A stretch of 64,000 nucleotides of DNA. Source: Schistocerca nitens. Its lineage: Eukaryota; Arthropoda; Insecta; Orthoptera; Acrididae. Location: assembly GCF_023898315.1 (NCBI RefSeq), contig NC_064625.1, forward strand, positions 104,329,269 to 104,393,268, in the 5' to 3' direction. The notes under the pieces were generated by a model. The model did no database searches. It was not told the origin of the DNA and saw only the letters and a list, made by a program, of their open reading frames with translations. Numbering within the stretch: position 1 is the first letter of the stretch; each line of letters starts with the position of its first letter. A program made the position numbers and the translations under genes. Shown here piece after piece: positions 19,900 to 30,885 of the stretch.

Positions 19900-20393
19900 T
19901 TAGACTACCGATTCTGGTCAGCAATGACAATCTTCAGATCTGCAGCAAAGCGTAGGAAATGAAATGCAGCTAGTGGGCAGATTACACCTTAAAACAATGA
20001 AATATGCCATAACGAAAAATATTGCTTTCATGGGTGGGGAACATGCACTTAAAATATGACAAGGCACACTTGTTTTATTACGTGTCCTTATATAAAAGAA
20101 AAACATAGTGGCGTGGTCACAACATATACACAAAATCAGCTTAGCACTATCACACGTATTTAAAATATGGTGTAAAAATATTTAAAATATCTGCGACGAT
20201 GCTAAGCTTATTTTGTGTGTATTTTGTGATGATGCCACTAGGCTTTACTATACTGTATTAGGACATGTAATAAAACAGGTATGCCTGTTCCCCATCCACG
20301 ACCGTAACAATTTTTTGTTATGGCATATTTGATTTCCCATCCTTTGCTGCAGATTTGAAGATGGTCGTTGCTGACCGAAACCGGTAGCCTAAG
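19900..20393. mobile_element. palindromic MITE with structured terminal motif
   Basis: The left arm TTAGACTACCGATTCTGGTC and the right arm ending GACCGAAACCGGTAGCCTAA are inverted copies. Further arm matches cover CTGCAGC, CCATAAC...TGTTATGG and GTGTCC...GGACA. The right arm shows TTGAAGAT then a GGTC/GACC stem then GAAACCGGT. There is no coding potential. The element at 699-1060 shares the design. Confidence 0.6.
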
Positions 20394-20627
20394 AAGTTTT
20401 GTGATCGTTTCCGAAAATTAAAAAAATATTCTACACTTCCTCGACCACTGTTTTAATGCGCAACCATGTCGAAGCCTTTGATGTAAGTTTAATATTATAC
20501 ACATGCTTCTACACCCTACATGCGCAAAAATGAGAAAATCATTATTTTCCTGTCGTTGCAATTCCAGTGGCAAGTAGTGTATTTCTGCCTGTCTAATACA
20601 CACTATCTGATCAGATGTATTAGGACG

Positions 20628-20875
20628 TCTGTTCGTACCGAGTGGCGCAGTGGTTAGCGAGCTGGACTCACATTCGGGAGAACGACGGTTCAAATCCTCG
20701 TCCAGCCATCCTGGCATAGGTTTTCCGTGATTCGCTTACGTAGCTTCAGGCAAACGCCAAAATGGTTCCTTTGAAAGGGCACGGCCGACTTCCTTCCCCA
20801 TCCCTTCCTAAGCTGATGGGACCGATGACTTCGCTTTTTGGTCCCTTCCCCCGAATCAACCAAACACCTGTTAGT
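20628..20875 (+). mobile_element. tRNA-derived SINE
   Basis: The tRNA-like head GTGGCGCAGTGGTTAGCGAG ... GACGGTTCAAATCCTCGTCC has recognisable A and B boxes. The body GGTTTTCCGTGATTC, GGTTCCTTTGAAAGGGCACG and CTTCCTTCCCCATCC follows. A headless relative lies at 60905-61085. Confidence 0.78.
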
Positions 20876-20915
20876 AGACATTAAGGTGGTGTGTCCATTC
20901 ATTGCATCTGTGATA

Positions 20916-22137
20916 CACTATGTGGTCAAAAGTATCCAGACGCCCCGAAAAACATACATTTTTCATATTATGTGCATTGTGCTGCCACCTACTGCCAGGT
21001 ACTCCATTTCAGCGACCTCAGTAGTCATTAGACGTCGAGAGAGAGCTCCGCGGAACCCACGGACTTTGAACGTGGTCAGCTGATTGGGTGTCACTTGTGT
21101 CATACGTTTATACGCACGATTTCAACACTCCTAAACATGCATAGGTACACTGTTTCCGATGTGATAGTGAAGTAGAAACGTGAAAGGACTACAGCACAAA
21201 AGCGTACAGGCCGACCTCGCCTGTTGACTGACGGAGACCGCCGACAGTTGAAGAGGGTCATAATGTGTAATAGGCAGACACCTGTCCAGACCATCACACA
21301 GGAATGCCAAACTGCATCAGGATCCGCTGCAAGTACTATGACAGTTAGGCGGGGGGTGACAAAACTTGGATTTCACGGTCGAGCTGCTGCTCATAAGCCA
21401 CACATCACGCCGGTACATGCCAAACGACGCCTCGCCTGGTGTAAGGAGCGTAAACATTGGACGATTGAACAGTGGAGAAACGTTGTGTGGAGTGACGAAT
21501 CACGGTACATAATGTTGTGATCTGATGGCAGGGTGTGGGTATGGCGAATGCCCGGTGAACGTCATCTGCCAGCTTCTGTAGTGCCAACAGTAAAATTCGT
21601 AGGCGCTGGTGTTATGGTGTGGTCGTGTTTTGCGTGATGGGGGCTTGCACCCCTTGTTGTTTTGAGTGGCACTATCACATTACAGGCCTACATTGATGTT
21701 TTAAGAAGCTTTTTGCTTCCCAGTGTTGAAGAGCAATTCGGCGATGGCGATTGCATCTTTCAACACGGTCGAGCACCTGTTCATAATGCATGGCATGTGG
21801 TTACACGACAATAATATCCCTGTAATAGACTGGCTTGCACAGAGTCCTGACCTGAATCCTATACAACACCTTTGGGACGTTTTGGAACCCTGGTCTCGTG
21901 CCAGGCCTCACCGACCGACATCGATACCTCTCCTCAGTGCAGCACTCCGTGAAGAATGGACTGCCATTCCGCAAGAAACCTTCCAGCACCTGATTAAACG
22001 TATGCCTGCGAGAGTGGAAGCTATCAAGGCTATGGGTGGGTCAACACCATACCGAGTTCCAGCATTACCGATGGAGGGCGCCACGAACTTGTAAGTCATT
22101 TTCAGCCAGGTGTCCGGAGACTTTTGATCGCGTTGCG
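20916..22137 (+). mobile_element. Tc1-like transposon
   Basis: The ends CACTATGTGGTCAAAAGTAT and the complement of CGCAACGCGATCAAAAGTCT are inverted repeats with flanking TA (20914-20915 and 22138-22139). The transposase gene is broken. Confidence 0.85.
21070..22094 (+). pseudogene. Tc1-like transposase with stops and a catalytic Asp-to-Gly change
   Basis: 21224-21520 encodes the DNA-binding C-part and the first catalytic block VVWSDESRYIML, ending at a TGA. The frame then continues as [19 protein letters not shown] and further in-frame remnants (VMVWSCFA, stop, WGLAPLVVLSG). The second-Asp block reads FQHGRAPVHNA. The codon at 21767-21769 is GGT where Asp is expected. 21723-22094 in another frame gives IDWLAQSPDLNPIQHLWDVL, where the usual Glu of PIEHLWD is Gln. 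Both acidic residues are therefore lost in addition to stops and a frameshift. Confidence 0.85.
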
Positions 22138-22179
22138 TAGCTAGACCTCTGCTGGCGACACGTTCAGTGAGGTACCTGA

Positions 22180-22700
22180 ATGTCTACATCATTCTTCCTC
22201 AAGACCTAAGACCAGAGAGTGTCTGGAGCGAAGCAGGCGTCGTGATTCATCGCGAAGGTGCTCCAGTGGGTTCGTGTCGACACTCCAGGCAAGCCGTTCC
22301 TCTTCAAGAGTGTTACTCTCCAAAAACCCATGCTTGACAGATGACGCCATATGACAGGCTGCTTTGACAGACTGATACAAGCGCTGTCTCCAGCTTGTTG
22401 CTCTACTGCACGCAGTACACAATGGTGCAAAATTTGTACACATCCATGAGCATTTAGTATTTTCTTAACCGCAATAAGAGGACCACCATGTAACCACAAA
22501 AAAATCCTCCTATGCTCTAACATCACCGCATCGATATTTCACTGTTGCCAGTCACATGATGCCTGGTATCTTGCCCCAGCCATACAACAAACCCAAACCC
22601 TTCCGTGGGATTGTCACATGAAATAGTGTGATTCATCAGTGCAAATCAGTCGTTTCCGGTTGATACATGGATACTGACTGGAATTAACGAAAACGTGGAA
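22180..22700 (-). pseudogene. highly decayed Tc1-like transposase fragment
   Basis: On the minus strand I can pick out LICTDESHYFM-like (first Asp, near 22640), GRVWVCCMAGARYQAS (near 22570-22600) and THWSTF/PLEHLRDESRRLL (near 22240-22270), in the order of a Tc1 catalytic domain. Frames shift between them and no terminal repeats were found. Confidence 0.5.
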
Positions 22701-22831
22701 GGGAGGACCCACCAGTAAACTTTCTTTTCACAAAATCTGTTTATTTAACAATATATAACCAAAAATTTGTTTTTTTTACATAATGAACAAGTTTGCAAAA
22801 TGAATAAGCTTTTTCAAGAGAAATCAAAACC

Positions 22832-25201
22832 ATCATCATCATCATCATTTAAGACTGATTATGCCTTTCAGCGTTCAGTCTGGAGCATAGCCCCCTTATA
22901 AAATTCCTCCATGATCCCCTACTCAGTGGTAACATTGTTGCCTCTTCTGAAGTTAAACCTATTACTTCAAAATCATTCTTAACCGAATCCAGGTACCTTC
23001 TCCTTGGTCTGCCCCGACTACTCCTACCCTCTACTGCTGAACCCATGAGTCTCTTGGGTAACCTTGCTTCTCCCATGCGTGTAACATGACCCCACCATCA
23101 AAGCCTGTTCGCCCTGACTGCTACATCTATAGAGTTCATTCCCAGTTTTTCTTCGATTTCCTCATTGTGGACACCCTCCTGCCATTGTTCTCATCTACTA
23201 GTACCTGCAATCATCCTAGCTACTTTCATATCCGTAACCTCAACCTTGTTGATAAGGTAACCTGAATCCACCCAGCTTTCGCTCCCATACAACAAAGTTG
23301 GTCGAAAGATTGAACGGTGCACAGATAACTTAGTCTTGGTACTGAATTCCTTCTTGCAGAAGAGAGTAGATCGTAGCTGAGCGCTCACTGCATTAGCTTT
23401 GCTACACCTCGCTTCCAGTTCTTTCACTATGTTGCCATCCTGTGAGAATATGCATCCTAAGTACTTGATACTGTCCACCTGTTCTAACTTTGTTCCTCCT
23501 ATTTGGCAATCTGTTTATATTTCTTTCCCACTGACATCACTTTCGTATTGGAGATGCTAATCTTCATACCATAGTCCTTACATTTCTGATCTAGCTCTGA
23601 AATATTACTTTGCAAACTTTCAATCGAATCTGCCATCACAACTAAGTCATCCGTATATGCAAGACTGATTATTTTGTGTTCACATATCTTGATCTCACCC
23701 AGCCAGTCTATTGTTTTCAACATATGATCCATAAATAATATGAACAACAGTGGAGACAGGTTGCAGCCTTGTCTTACCCCTGAGACTACTCTGAACCACG
23801 AACTTAATTTACCGTCAACTCCAACTGCTGCCTGACTATCCATGTAAAGACCTTTAATTGCTTGCAAAAGTTTGCCTCCTATTCGATAATCTCGTAGAAC
23901 AGACAATAACTTCCTCCTAGGAACCCGGTCATATGCCTTTTCTAGATCTATAAAGCATAGATACAATTCCCTGTTCCACTCATAACACTTCTCCATTATT
24001 TGCCGTAAGCTAAAGATCAGGTCCTGACAACCTCTAAGAGGCCTAAACCCACACTGATTTTCATCCAATTGGTCCTCAACTAATACTCGCACTTTCCTTT
24101 CAACAATACCTGAGAAGATTTTACCCACAACGCTGATTAAAGAGATACCTCTGTAGTTGTTACAATCTTTTCTGTTTCCATGTTTAAAGATTGGTGTCAT
24201 TACTGCTTTTGTCCAGTCTGATGGAACCTGTCCCGACTCCCAGGCCATTTCAGTTATCCTGTGTAGCCATTTAAGACCTGCCATTCCACTGTATTTGATG
24301 AGTTCCGACTTAATTTCATCCACCCCAGCTGCTTTATTGCACTGCAATCTATTGACCATTTTCTCCACTGCAATCTATTGACCAGTTTCTCCACTTCCTC
24401 AAATGTGATCCTATTTCCATCGTCATTCCTATCCCATTCTACCTCGAAATGTGAAACATTACTGATCGTATTTTCACCTACATTGAGCAACTATTCAAAA
24501 TATTCCCTCCATCTGCCCAAGGCATCCACAGGATTCACCAGCAGTTTTCCTGACCTGTCCAAAATACTTGTCATTTCCTTCTTACCTCCCTTTCGAAGAC
24601 TGCTAATTACACTCCAGAATGGTTTTCCAGCAGCTTGACCCATAGTCTCCAACCTGTTTCCAAAGTCTTCCCAAGATTTCTTCTTGGATGCTGCAATTAT
24701 CTGTTTGGCTTTGTTTCTTTCTTCAACATAACTTTCTCTGTCTACCTGAGTTCTAGTATGTAGCCATTTTTGATACGCCTTCTTTTTCCTTTTACAGGCT
24801 GTGTCATTCCACGAAGCTGTTTGCTTCATCCTGCTTTTACACACTACTGTTCCAAGACATTCTTTAGTCACTTCTAGTACTGTGTCTCTTTACCTTGTCC
24901 ATTCCTTTTCCAATGACTGTAATTGACTACATTCAACTAACTGGTACCTTTCTGAGATCGCTGTTATGTACTTGTGCCTGATTTCCTTATCCTGAAGTTT
25001 CTCCACTCTTATCCTCCTACATATGGACCTGACCTCCTGCACTTTCGGCCTCACAATCCCAATTTCACTGCAGATTAAATAATGATCAGTGTCATCGAAG
25101 AATCCCCTGAATACACGTGTGTCCCTCACAGCCTTCCTGAATTCCTGATCTGTTATTGTATAGTCAATGACAGATCTGGTTCCCCTGCCTTCCCAAGTAT
25201 A
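22832..25201 (-). mobile_element. RTE-like LINE copy A, 5' truncated
   Basis: A minus-strand non-LTR retrotransposon reads from the C-terminal part of the endonuclease (near 25200) to the end of the reverse transcriptase. It terminates in an ATGATGATG-type tail (CATCATCATCATC on the plus strand at 22831-22847). The clade assignment (RTE-like) rests on the RT and C-terminal block order and is tentative. Confidence 0.75.
22849..25190 (-). pseudogene. LINE endonuclease/reverse transcriptase (copy A), broken
   Basis: In order on the minus strand: endonuclease end VFRGFFDDTDHYLICSEIG (24890-25190); linker (24491-24871, KKSWEDFGNRLETMGQAAGK); RT domain at 23499-24368 with AAGVDEIKSELIKYSG, TPIFKHGNRKDCNNYRGISL, DENQCGFRPLRGCQD, LCFIDLEKAYDRVPR, GVRQGCNLSPLLFILFMD and the catalytic box AYTDDLVVM (Thr where Ala is usual); then 23191-23478 with SIKYLGCIFSQDG and LLYGSESW, and 22849-23076 with the SSRGRPRRRYLD block. 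Breaks: a 26-bp tandem duplication at 24341-24392, an extra A near 23500, a stop near 24880 and a break near 23100-23190. Confidence 0.82.
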
Positions 25202-25800
25202 CCGGTGAAATCAAACAGCAAACAGCAAACAATATTATAATAAGTACAAGACGGCCGGACCTGCAGCCCTCCCGTTATCGGGTGAAACTGCGGTGTTTGC
25301 TGCCGCGCTGGACACAGTCTGCCTTATTAAATGCCCTTCTGCAACACATGAATAATATATAAGCACCATTGGTGACAAGAGTGATTCCGTTACTCAAAAG
25401 AGGTGGTTTATCTTTTAATTTGAAAGCTGTATGTCGAGAGTTTCTGGATTAAGATGCGCACCTCTGCTTAAAGGTTAAACAGATTAGGAAGCAATATGAC
25501 AATTATGACAATCATAAGGCTTACTTCAAAGCAACCAACCTCTTAATTTCAGTCGGCAACCAAGGTGTGAGTGGATCCCAACCCGTCCTTTTTGACAGTG
25601 TTATTTTGACTGATAACAGTTGGCTGTTACTATTTTTTAAGTAAAACTGCTTGTCAGTTATTAACACAGCTCTGAAGGAACGTCTTAAAACATTACTTGT
25701 GAACACTTATTACAAGAGAACTCACAAGATCGAGCTAAAAATACACCAATAATGACCCGGTATTTCAAAGACAGCAACGCACAGCTTGTACCACAGGTTT
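25202..25800. other. unassigned, probably part of a retroelement
   Basis: No coding sequence recognised. Words such as CTTAAAACATTA and AATGACCCGGTAT recur in the tandem repeat at 27327-27565. The two stretches may therefore be parts of one element split by LINE copy B. Confidence 0.35.
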
Positions 25801-27237
25801 TTTTTTTTTTTTTTGTTGGTCATCAGTCTACTGACTGGTTTGATGCGGCCCGCCACGAATTCCTTTCCTGTGCTAACCTCTTCATCTCAGAGTAGCACTT
25901 GCAACCTACGTCCTCAATTATTTGCTTGACGTATTCCAATCTCTGTCTTCCTCTACAGTTTTTGCCCTCTACAGCTCCCTCTAGTACCATGGAAGTCATT
26001 CCCTCATGTTTTAGCAGATGTCCTATCATCCTGACCCTTCTCCTTGTCAGTGTTTTCCAAATATTCCTTTCCTCTCCGATTCTGCGTAGAACCTCCTCAT
26101 TCCTTACCTTATCAGTCCACCTAATTTTCAACATTCGTCTATAGCACCACATCTCAAATGCTTCGATTCTCTTCTGTTCCGGTTTTCCCACAGTCCATGT
26201 TTCACTACCATACAATGCTGTTCTCCAGACGTACATCCTCAGAAATTTCTTCCTCAAATTAAGGCCGGTATTTGATATTAGTAGACTTCTCTTGGCCAAA
26301 AATGCCTTTTTTGCCATAGCGAGTCTGCTTTTGATGTCCTCCTTGCTCCGTCCGTCATTGGTTATTTTACTGCCTAGGTCGCAGAATTCCTTAACTTCAT
26401 TGACTTCGTGACCATCAATCCTGATGTTAAGTTTCTCGCTGTTCTCATTTCTACTATTTCTCATTACCTTCGTCTTTCTCCGATTTACTCTCAAACCATA
26501 CTGTGTACTCATTAGACTGTTCATTCCGTTCAGCAGATCATTTAATTCTTCTTCACTTTCACTCAGGATAGCAATGTCATCAGCGAATCGTATCATTGAT
26601 ATCCTTTCACCTTGTATTTTAATTCCACTCCTGAACCTTTCTTTTATTTCCATCATTGCTTCCTCGATGTACAGATTGAAGAGTAGGGGCGAAAGGCTAC
26701 AGCCTTGTCTTACACCCTTCTTAATACGAGCACTTCGTTCTTGATCGTCCACTCTTATTATTCCCTCTTGGTTGTTGTACATATTGTATATGACCCGTCT
26801 CTCCCTATAGCTTACCCCTACTCTTTTCAGAATCTCGAACAGCTTGCACCATTTTATATTGTCGAACGCTATTTCCAGGTCAACAAATCCTATGAAAGTG
26901 TCTTGGTTTTTTTTTAGCCTTGCTTCCATAATTAGCCGTAACGTCAGAATCCGTCCCTCGTCCGTTTACTTTTCCTAAAGCCAAACTGATCGTCACCTAG
27001 CGCATTCTCAATTTTCTTTTCCATTCTTCTGTATATTATTCTTGTAAGCAGCTTCGATGCATGAGCTGTTAAGCTGATTGTGCGATAATTCTCGCACTTG
27101 TCAGCTGTTGCCGTCTTCGGAATTGTGTGGATGATGCTTTTCCGAAAGTCAGATGGTATGTCGCCAGACTCATATATTCTGCACACCAACGTGAATAGTC
27201 GTTTTGTTGCCACTTCCCCCAATGATTTTAGGTTATT
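25801..27237 (-). mobile_element. RTE-like LINE copy B, 5' truncated
   Basis: A minus-strand LINE starts with a T run (poly-A tail) at 25799-25815 and covers the RT domain and C-terminus. It is truncated at the 5' end near 27237, inside the RT. No clear target-site duplication was found. Confidence 0.78.
25823..27222 (-). pseudogene. LINE reverse transcriptase (copy B), one frameshift
   Basis: 26944-27222 encodes the RT N-part (RIYESGDIPSDFRKSIIHTI, KCENYRTISLTAHASKLLT, DDQFGFRKSKRTRD). After a likely 1-nt deletion near 26945 the frame continues in 25823-26929. That frame has FIGFVDLEIAFDNI, GVRQGCSLSPLLFNLYIEE, the catalytic box MIRFADDIAILSE, DLGSKITNDGRSKEDIKSRL, TALYGSETWTVGK, FEMWCYRRMLKIRW and a GKNCRGRQRLEYVKQI tail. 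Catalytic residues are intact, and a single indel plus 5' truncation makes it non-functional. It is about as diverged from copies A and C as separate families would be. Confidence 0.85.
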
Positions 27238-28205
27238 CAGATCATATCTAATGTAGTTACCATCAAAGAATCGAACCGGTTAACTTCTAAATCTAACCAC
27301 AAGGTCCCTGTTTTGTTTAACGGCAACCTGTGCCTTAGAACAATTGTTCCGGCTGTATTTACGACCAGGAGGTGATTCCTTAAAACATTAATGACCGGGT
27401 ATAAACCAGAAAGGAGAGGCAATATAAAGGCGGGACAAATTTTCAAATGACAACCAGTGTCTTAGTACAGTACGACGACCTATATTTACGACCAAAGAGC
27501 CTATCGAGTAAAACTGTGAGGGTCGAGTAGAAACCAGAAAAGAATAATGAGGGCAGGTAGCAATGACACAAATAATCACGAGGATTACATAATGTTAGTC
27601 CCGTTCATCAGCAAGCAGCTCCATGGATCCACGGGGAGTCGCGGCTGTTACTGAGCGGTGCCGATGAAAGCCAGGCAGAAAAGGGCAGCCAGGCCACGAG
27701 CGGTTGTCCAACACGAATGTGGCCAAACAACCGACGGGATGTCGGCCTGCTTCTTGTAGCCGACGCTGACCCCAGTGGAATACTCCTTGCGCAGCTCGTC
27801 GCTTCTGCCGCTCGGACCTCGTGACCACCTCTTGTCGCGACGCTACCGCCAATCCACGAACTTCGTGCCTCCGTCTCTCGGGCCATCGAACCCCGTATAT
27901 ATATCGGCAAGCAAAGACCTTCTAAGGACACAACCCACAGCTACCAACTCTTCCTCGTAGATATTGGCAATGGAGCCACAAGAGGGACAGTCGATACCAC
28001 CGTTGAGCCAGTGGCGCCAGAGCGAACGATCTACTAACTTAGTGGCGCCACCGGTCATCCGCTGCCCAGTGACGTTCCCCTTACACTACTTCAAAGGTCG
28101 TTTAGGACTGACTGTAGGAGATGCACCACCATTGCACCCCATACTCCATTCTTCTTCAATGTTAGCTGATCTGGGGCTACCACTTTGCAACGCGCGTGTC
28201 ATTCC
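27238..28205. other. unassigned, retroelement-like, with a tandem repeat
   Basis: 27327-27565 contains two imperfect tandem units of about 119 bp (CAACCTGTGCCTTAGAACA and CAACCAGTGTCTTAGTACAG start the units; both contain TATTTACGACCA and TAAACCAGAAA/TAGAAACCAGAAA). 27590-28100 is G+C-richer, with AGTGGCGCCA occurring twice (near 28009 and 28041). No protein recognised. It may be the body of an LTR element, but no LTR pair was found. Confidence 0.35.
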
Positions 28206-28581
28206 TTAGGCTGATTTAACGTGATATTTTCCAGCAACCCTTCGCAGTCCTCGACGATCGCTGTCTGTCACTGCGTGAGGTCTGCGTGGTCTTCTCCGGC
28301 TGTGGTTGTTCCTTCGCCTTTCCACTTCACAAAGACATCACTGCCAGTCGACCTGAGCAGCTGTAGAAGGGTTGATGCGTTTGTGACTCAGGTGGCATCC
28401 CGACCAATCCATTATGCTGTTACTGCTTCTGTACTGAGGCCGGCCGCGGTGGCCGAGCGGTTCTAGGCGCCTCAGTCCAGAACCGCGCGACTGCTACAGT
28501 CGCAGGTTCGAATCCTGCCTCGGGCATGGATGTGTGTGATGTCCTTAGGTTAGTTAGGATTAAGTTGTTCTACGTTCTAGG

Positions 28582-30661
28582 AGATGGGACCTGGATAAAC
28601 TGAAAGAACCAGAGGTTGTACAGAGTTTCAGGGAGAGCATAAGGGAACAATTGACAGGAATGGGGGAAAGAAATACAGTAGAAGAAGAATGGGTAGCTCT
28701 GAGGGATGAAGTAGTGAAGGCAGCAGAGGATCAAGTAGGTAAAAAGACGAGGGCTAATAGAAATCCTTGGGTAACAGAAGAAATATTTAATTTAATTGAT
28801 GAAAGGAGAAAATATAAAAATGCAGTAAATGAAGCAGGCAAAAAGGAATACAAACGTCTCAAAAATGAGATCGACAGGAAGTGCAAAATGGCTAAGAAGG
28901 GATGGCTAGAGGACAAATGTAAGGATGTAGAGGCTTGTCTCACTAGGGGTAAGATAGATACTGCCTACAGGAAAATTAAAGAGACCTTTGGAGAGAAGAG
29001 AACCACTTGTATGAATATCAAGAGCTCAGATGGCAACCCAGTTCTAAGCAAAGAAGGGAAGGCAGAAAGGTGGAAGGAGTATATAGAGGGTTTATACAAG
29101 GGCGATGTACTTGAGGACAATATTATGGAAATGGAAGAGGATGTAGATGAAGATGAAATGGGAGATAAGATACTGCGTGAAGAGTTTGACAGAGCACTGA
29201 AAGACCTGAGTCGAAACAAGGCCCCGGGAGTAGACAACATTCCATTAGAACTACTAATGGCCTTGGGAGAGCCAGTCGTGACAAAACTCTACCATCTGGT
29301 GAGCAAGATGTATGAGACAGGCGAAATACCCACAGACTTCAAGAAGAATATAATAATTCCAATCCCAAAGAAAGCAGGTGTTGACAGATGTGAAAATTAC
29401 CGAACTATCAGTTTAATAAGTCACAGCTGCAAAATACTAACGCGAATTCTTTACAGACGAATGGAAAAACTGGTAGAAGCCGACCTCGGGGAAGATCAGT
29501 TTGGATTCCGTAGAAATGTTGGAACACGTGAGGCAATACTAACCTTACGACTCATCTTAGAAGAAAGATTAAGAAAAGGCAAACCTACGTTTCTAGCATA
29601 TGTAGACTTAGAGAAAGCTTTTGACAATGTTGACTGGAATACTCTTTCACATTCTAAAGGTGGCAGGGGTAAAATACAGGGAGCGAAAGGCTATTTACAA
29701 TTTGTACAGAAACCAGATGGCAGTTACAAGAGTCGAGGGGCATGAAAGTGAAGCAGTGGTTGGGAAGGGAGTGAGACAGGGTTGTAGCCTCTCCCCGATG
29801 TTGTTCAATCTGTATATTGAGCAAGCAGTAAAGGAAACAAAAGAAAAATTCGGAGTAGGTATTAAAATTCATGGAGAAGAAGTAAAAACTTTGAGGTTCG
29901 CCGATGACATTGTCATTCTGTCAGAGACAGCAAAGGACTTGGAAGAGCAGTTGAACGGAATGGGCAGTGTCTTGAAAGGAGGATATAAGATGAACATCAA
30001 CAAAAGCAGAACGAGGATAATGGAATGTAGTCAAATTAAATCGGGTGATGCTGAGGGAATTAGATTAGGAAATGAGACACTTAAAGTAGTAAAGGAGTTG
30101 TGCTATTTAGGGAGTAAAATAACTGATGATGGTCGAAGTAGAGAGGATATAAAATGTAGACTGGCAATGGCAAGGAAATCGTTTCTGAAGAAGAGAAATT
30201 TGTTAACATCTAGTATAGATTTAAGTGTCAGGAAGTCGTTTCTGAAAGAATTTGTATGGAGTGTAGCCATGTATGGAAGTGAAACATGGACGATAACCAG
30301 TTTGGACAAGAAGAGAATAGAAGCTTTCGAAATGTGGTGCTACAGAAGAATGCTGAAGATAAGGTGGGTAGATCACGTAACTAATGAAGAGGTATTGAAT
30401 AGGATTGGGGAGAAGAGAAGTTTGTGGCACAACTTGACTAGAAGAAGGGATCGGTTGGTAGGACAAGTTTTGAGGCATCAAGGGATTACAAATTTAGCAT
30501 TGGAGGGCAGCGTGGAGGGTAAAAATCGTAGAGGGAGACCAAGAGATGAATACACTAAGCAGATTCAGAAGGATGTAGGTTGCAGTAGGTACTGGGAGAT
30601 GAAGAAGCTTGCACAGGATAGAGTAGCATGGAGAGCTGCATCAAACCTGTCTCAGAACTGA
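28582..30661 (+). pseudogene. LINE reverse transcriptase (copy C), single frame break
   Basis: The frame is open from the insertion point (RWDLDKLKEPEVVQSF...) through 29745. It has a linker, then LSRNKAPGVDNIPLELLMAL, IIPIPKKAGVDRCENYRTIS, LGEDQFGFRRNVGTREAI and FLAYVDLEKAFDNVDWNTL. Near 29645 the frame shifts (equivalent to +1/-2 nt). 29621-30661 continues with FHILKVAGVKYRERKAIYNL, KGVRQGCSLSPMLFNLYIEQ, the catalytic box LRFADDIVILSE, YLGSKITDDGRSREDIKCRL, AMYGSETWTITS and KNRRGRPRDEYTKQIQ, ending SNLSQN. Apart from the 5' truncation, one indel is the only defect seen, so the copy is young. Confidence 0.9.
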
Positions 30662-30677
30662 AGACCACAACAACAAC
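28582..30677 (+). mobile_element. RTE-like LINE copy C, 5' truncated, nested in a SINE
   Basis: A 2.1-kb 5'-truncated copy ends in CCACAACAACAAC. Exact 10-bp duplications ACGTTCTAGG at 28572-28581 and 30678-30687 come from the SINE target, as expected of target-primed reverse transcription. Coding is open from its very first bases. Confidence 0.92.
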
Positions 30678-30885
30678 ACGTTCTAGGGGACTGATGACCT
30701 CAGATGTTAAGTCCCATAGTGCTCAGAGCCATTTTTTTCTCTACTGAGAATACAAATTTCCCTGACTTATACTGTAGCGTCTGTATCAAGTGACATCTAG
30801 TGGTCATTTCCGCGTTAAATAGTGGTGTCTGGATACTTGGCAGCGTATTTTTGTACTTGAGTAGGGCCGGATTTCTGTGTAAGGT

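Larger units (their letters stand above)
28439..30736 (+). mobile_element. tRNA-derived SINE (family A) split by LINE copy C
   Basis: The head and body lie at 28439-28581 (GCCGGCCGCGGTGGCCGAGC ... TAAGTTGTTCTACGTTCTAG). The rest is at 30678-30736 (TTCTAGGGGACTGATGACCT ... GAGCCATTTTTTTC). The SINE is flanked by TTCTGTACTGAG (28427-28438) and TTCTCTACTGAG (30737-30748), a 12-bp duplication with one change. Confidence 0.88.
28206..30850 (-). mobile_element. Tc1-like element end, host of a SINE/LINE nest
   Basis: 28206-28438 (CGCAGTCCTCGACGATCGCT, GGCTGTGGTTGTTCCTTCGC, CACTTCACAAAGACATCAC) and 30737-30850 (GTGACATCTAGTGGTCATTT, GGTGTCTGGATACTTGG) look like one continuous minus-strand 5' end of a Tc1-like transposon. 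They resume exactly across a SINE insertion with its duplicated target. The catalytic part is missing. Confidence 0.55.

Noticed and set aside
27608..27931. Open frame of 107 residues near an AGTGGCGCCA repeat
   Set aside because: No similarity to retroviral-type Gag or Pol or any other family that I can recognise.
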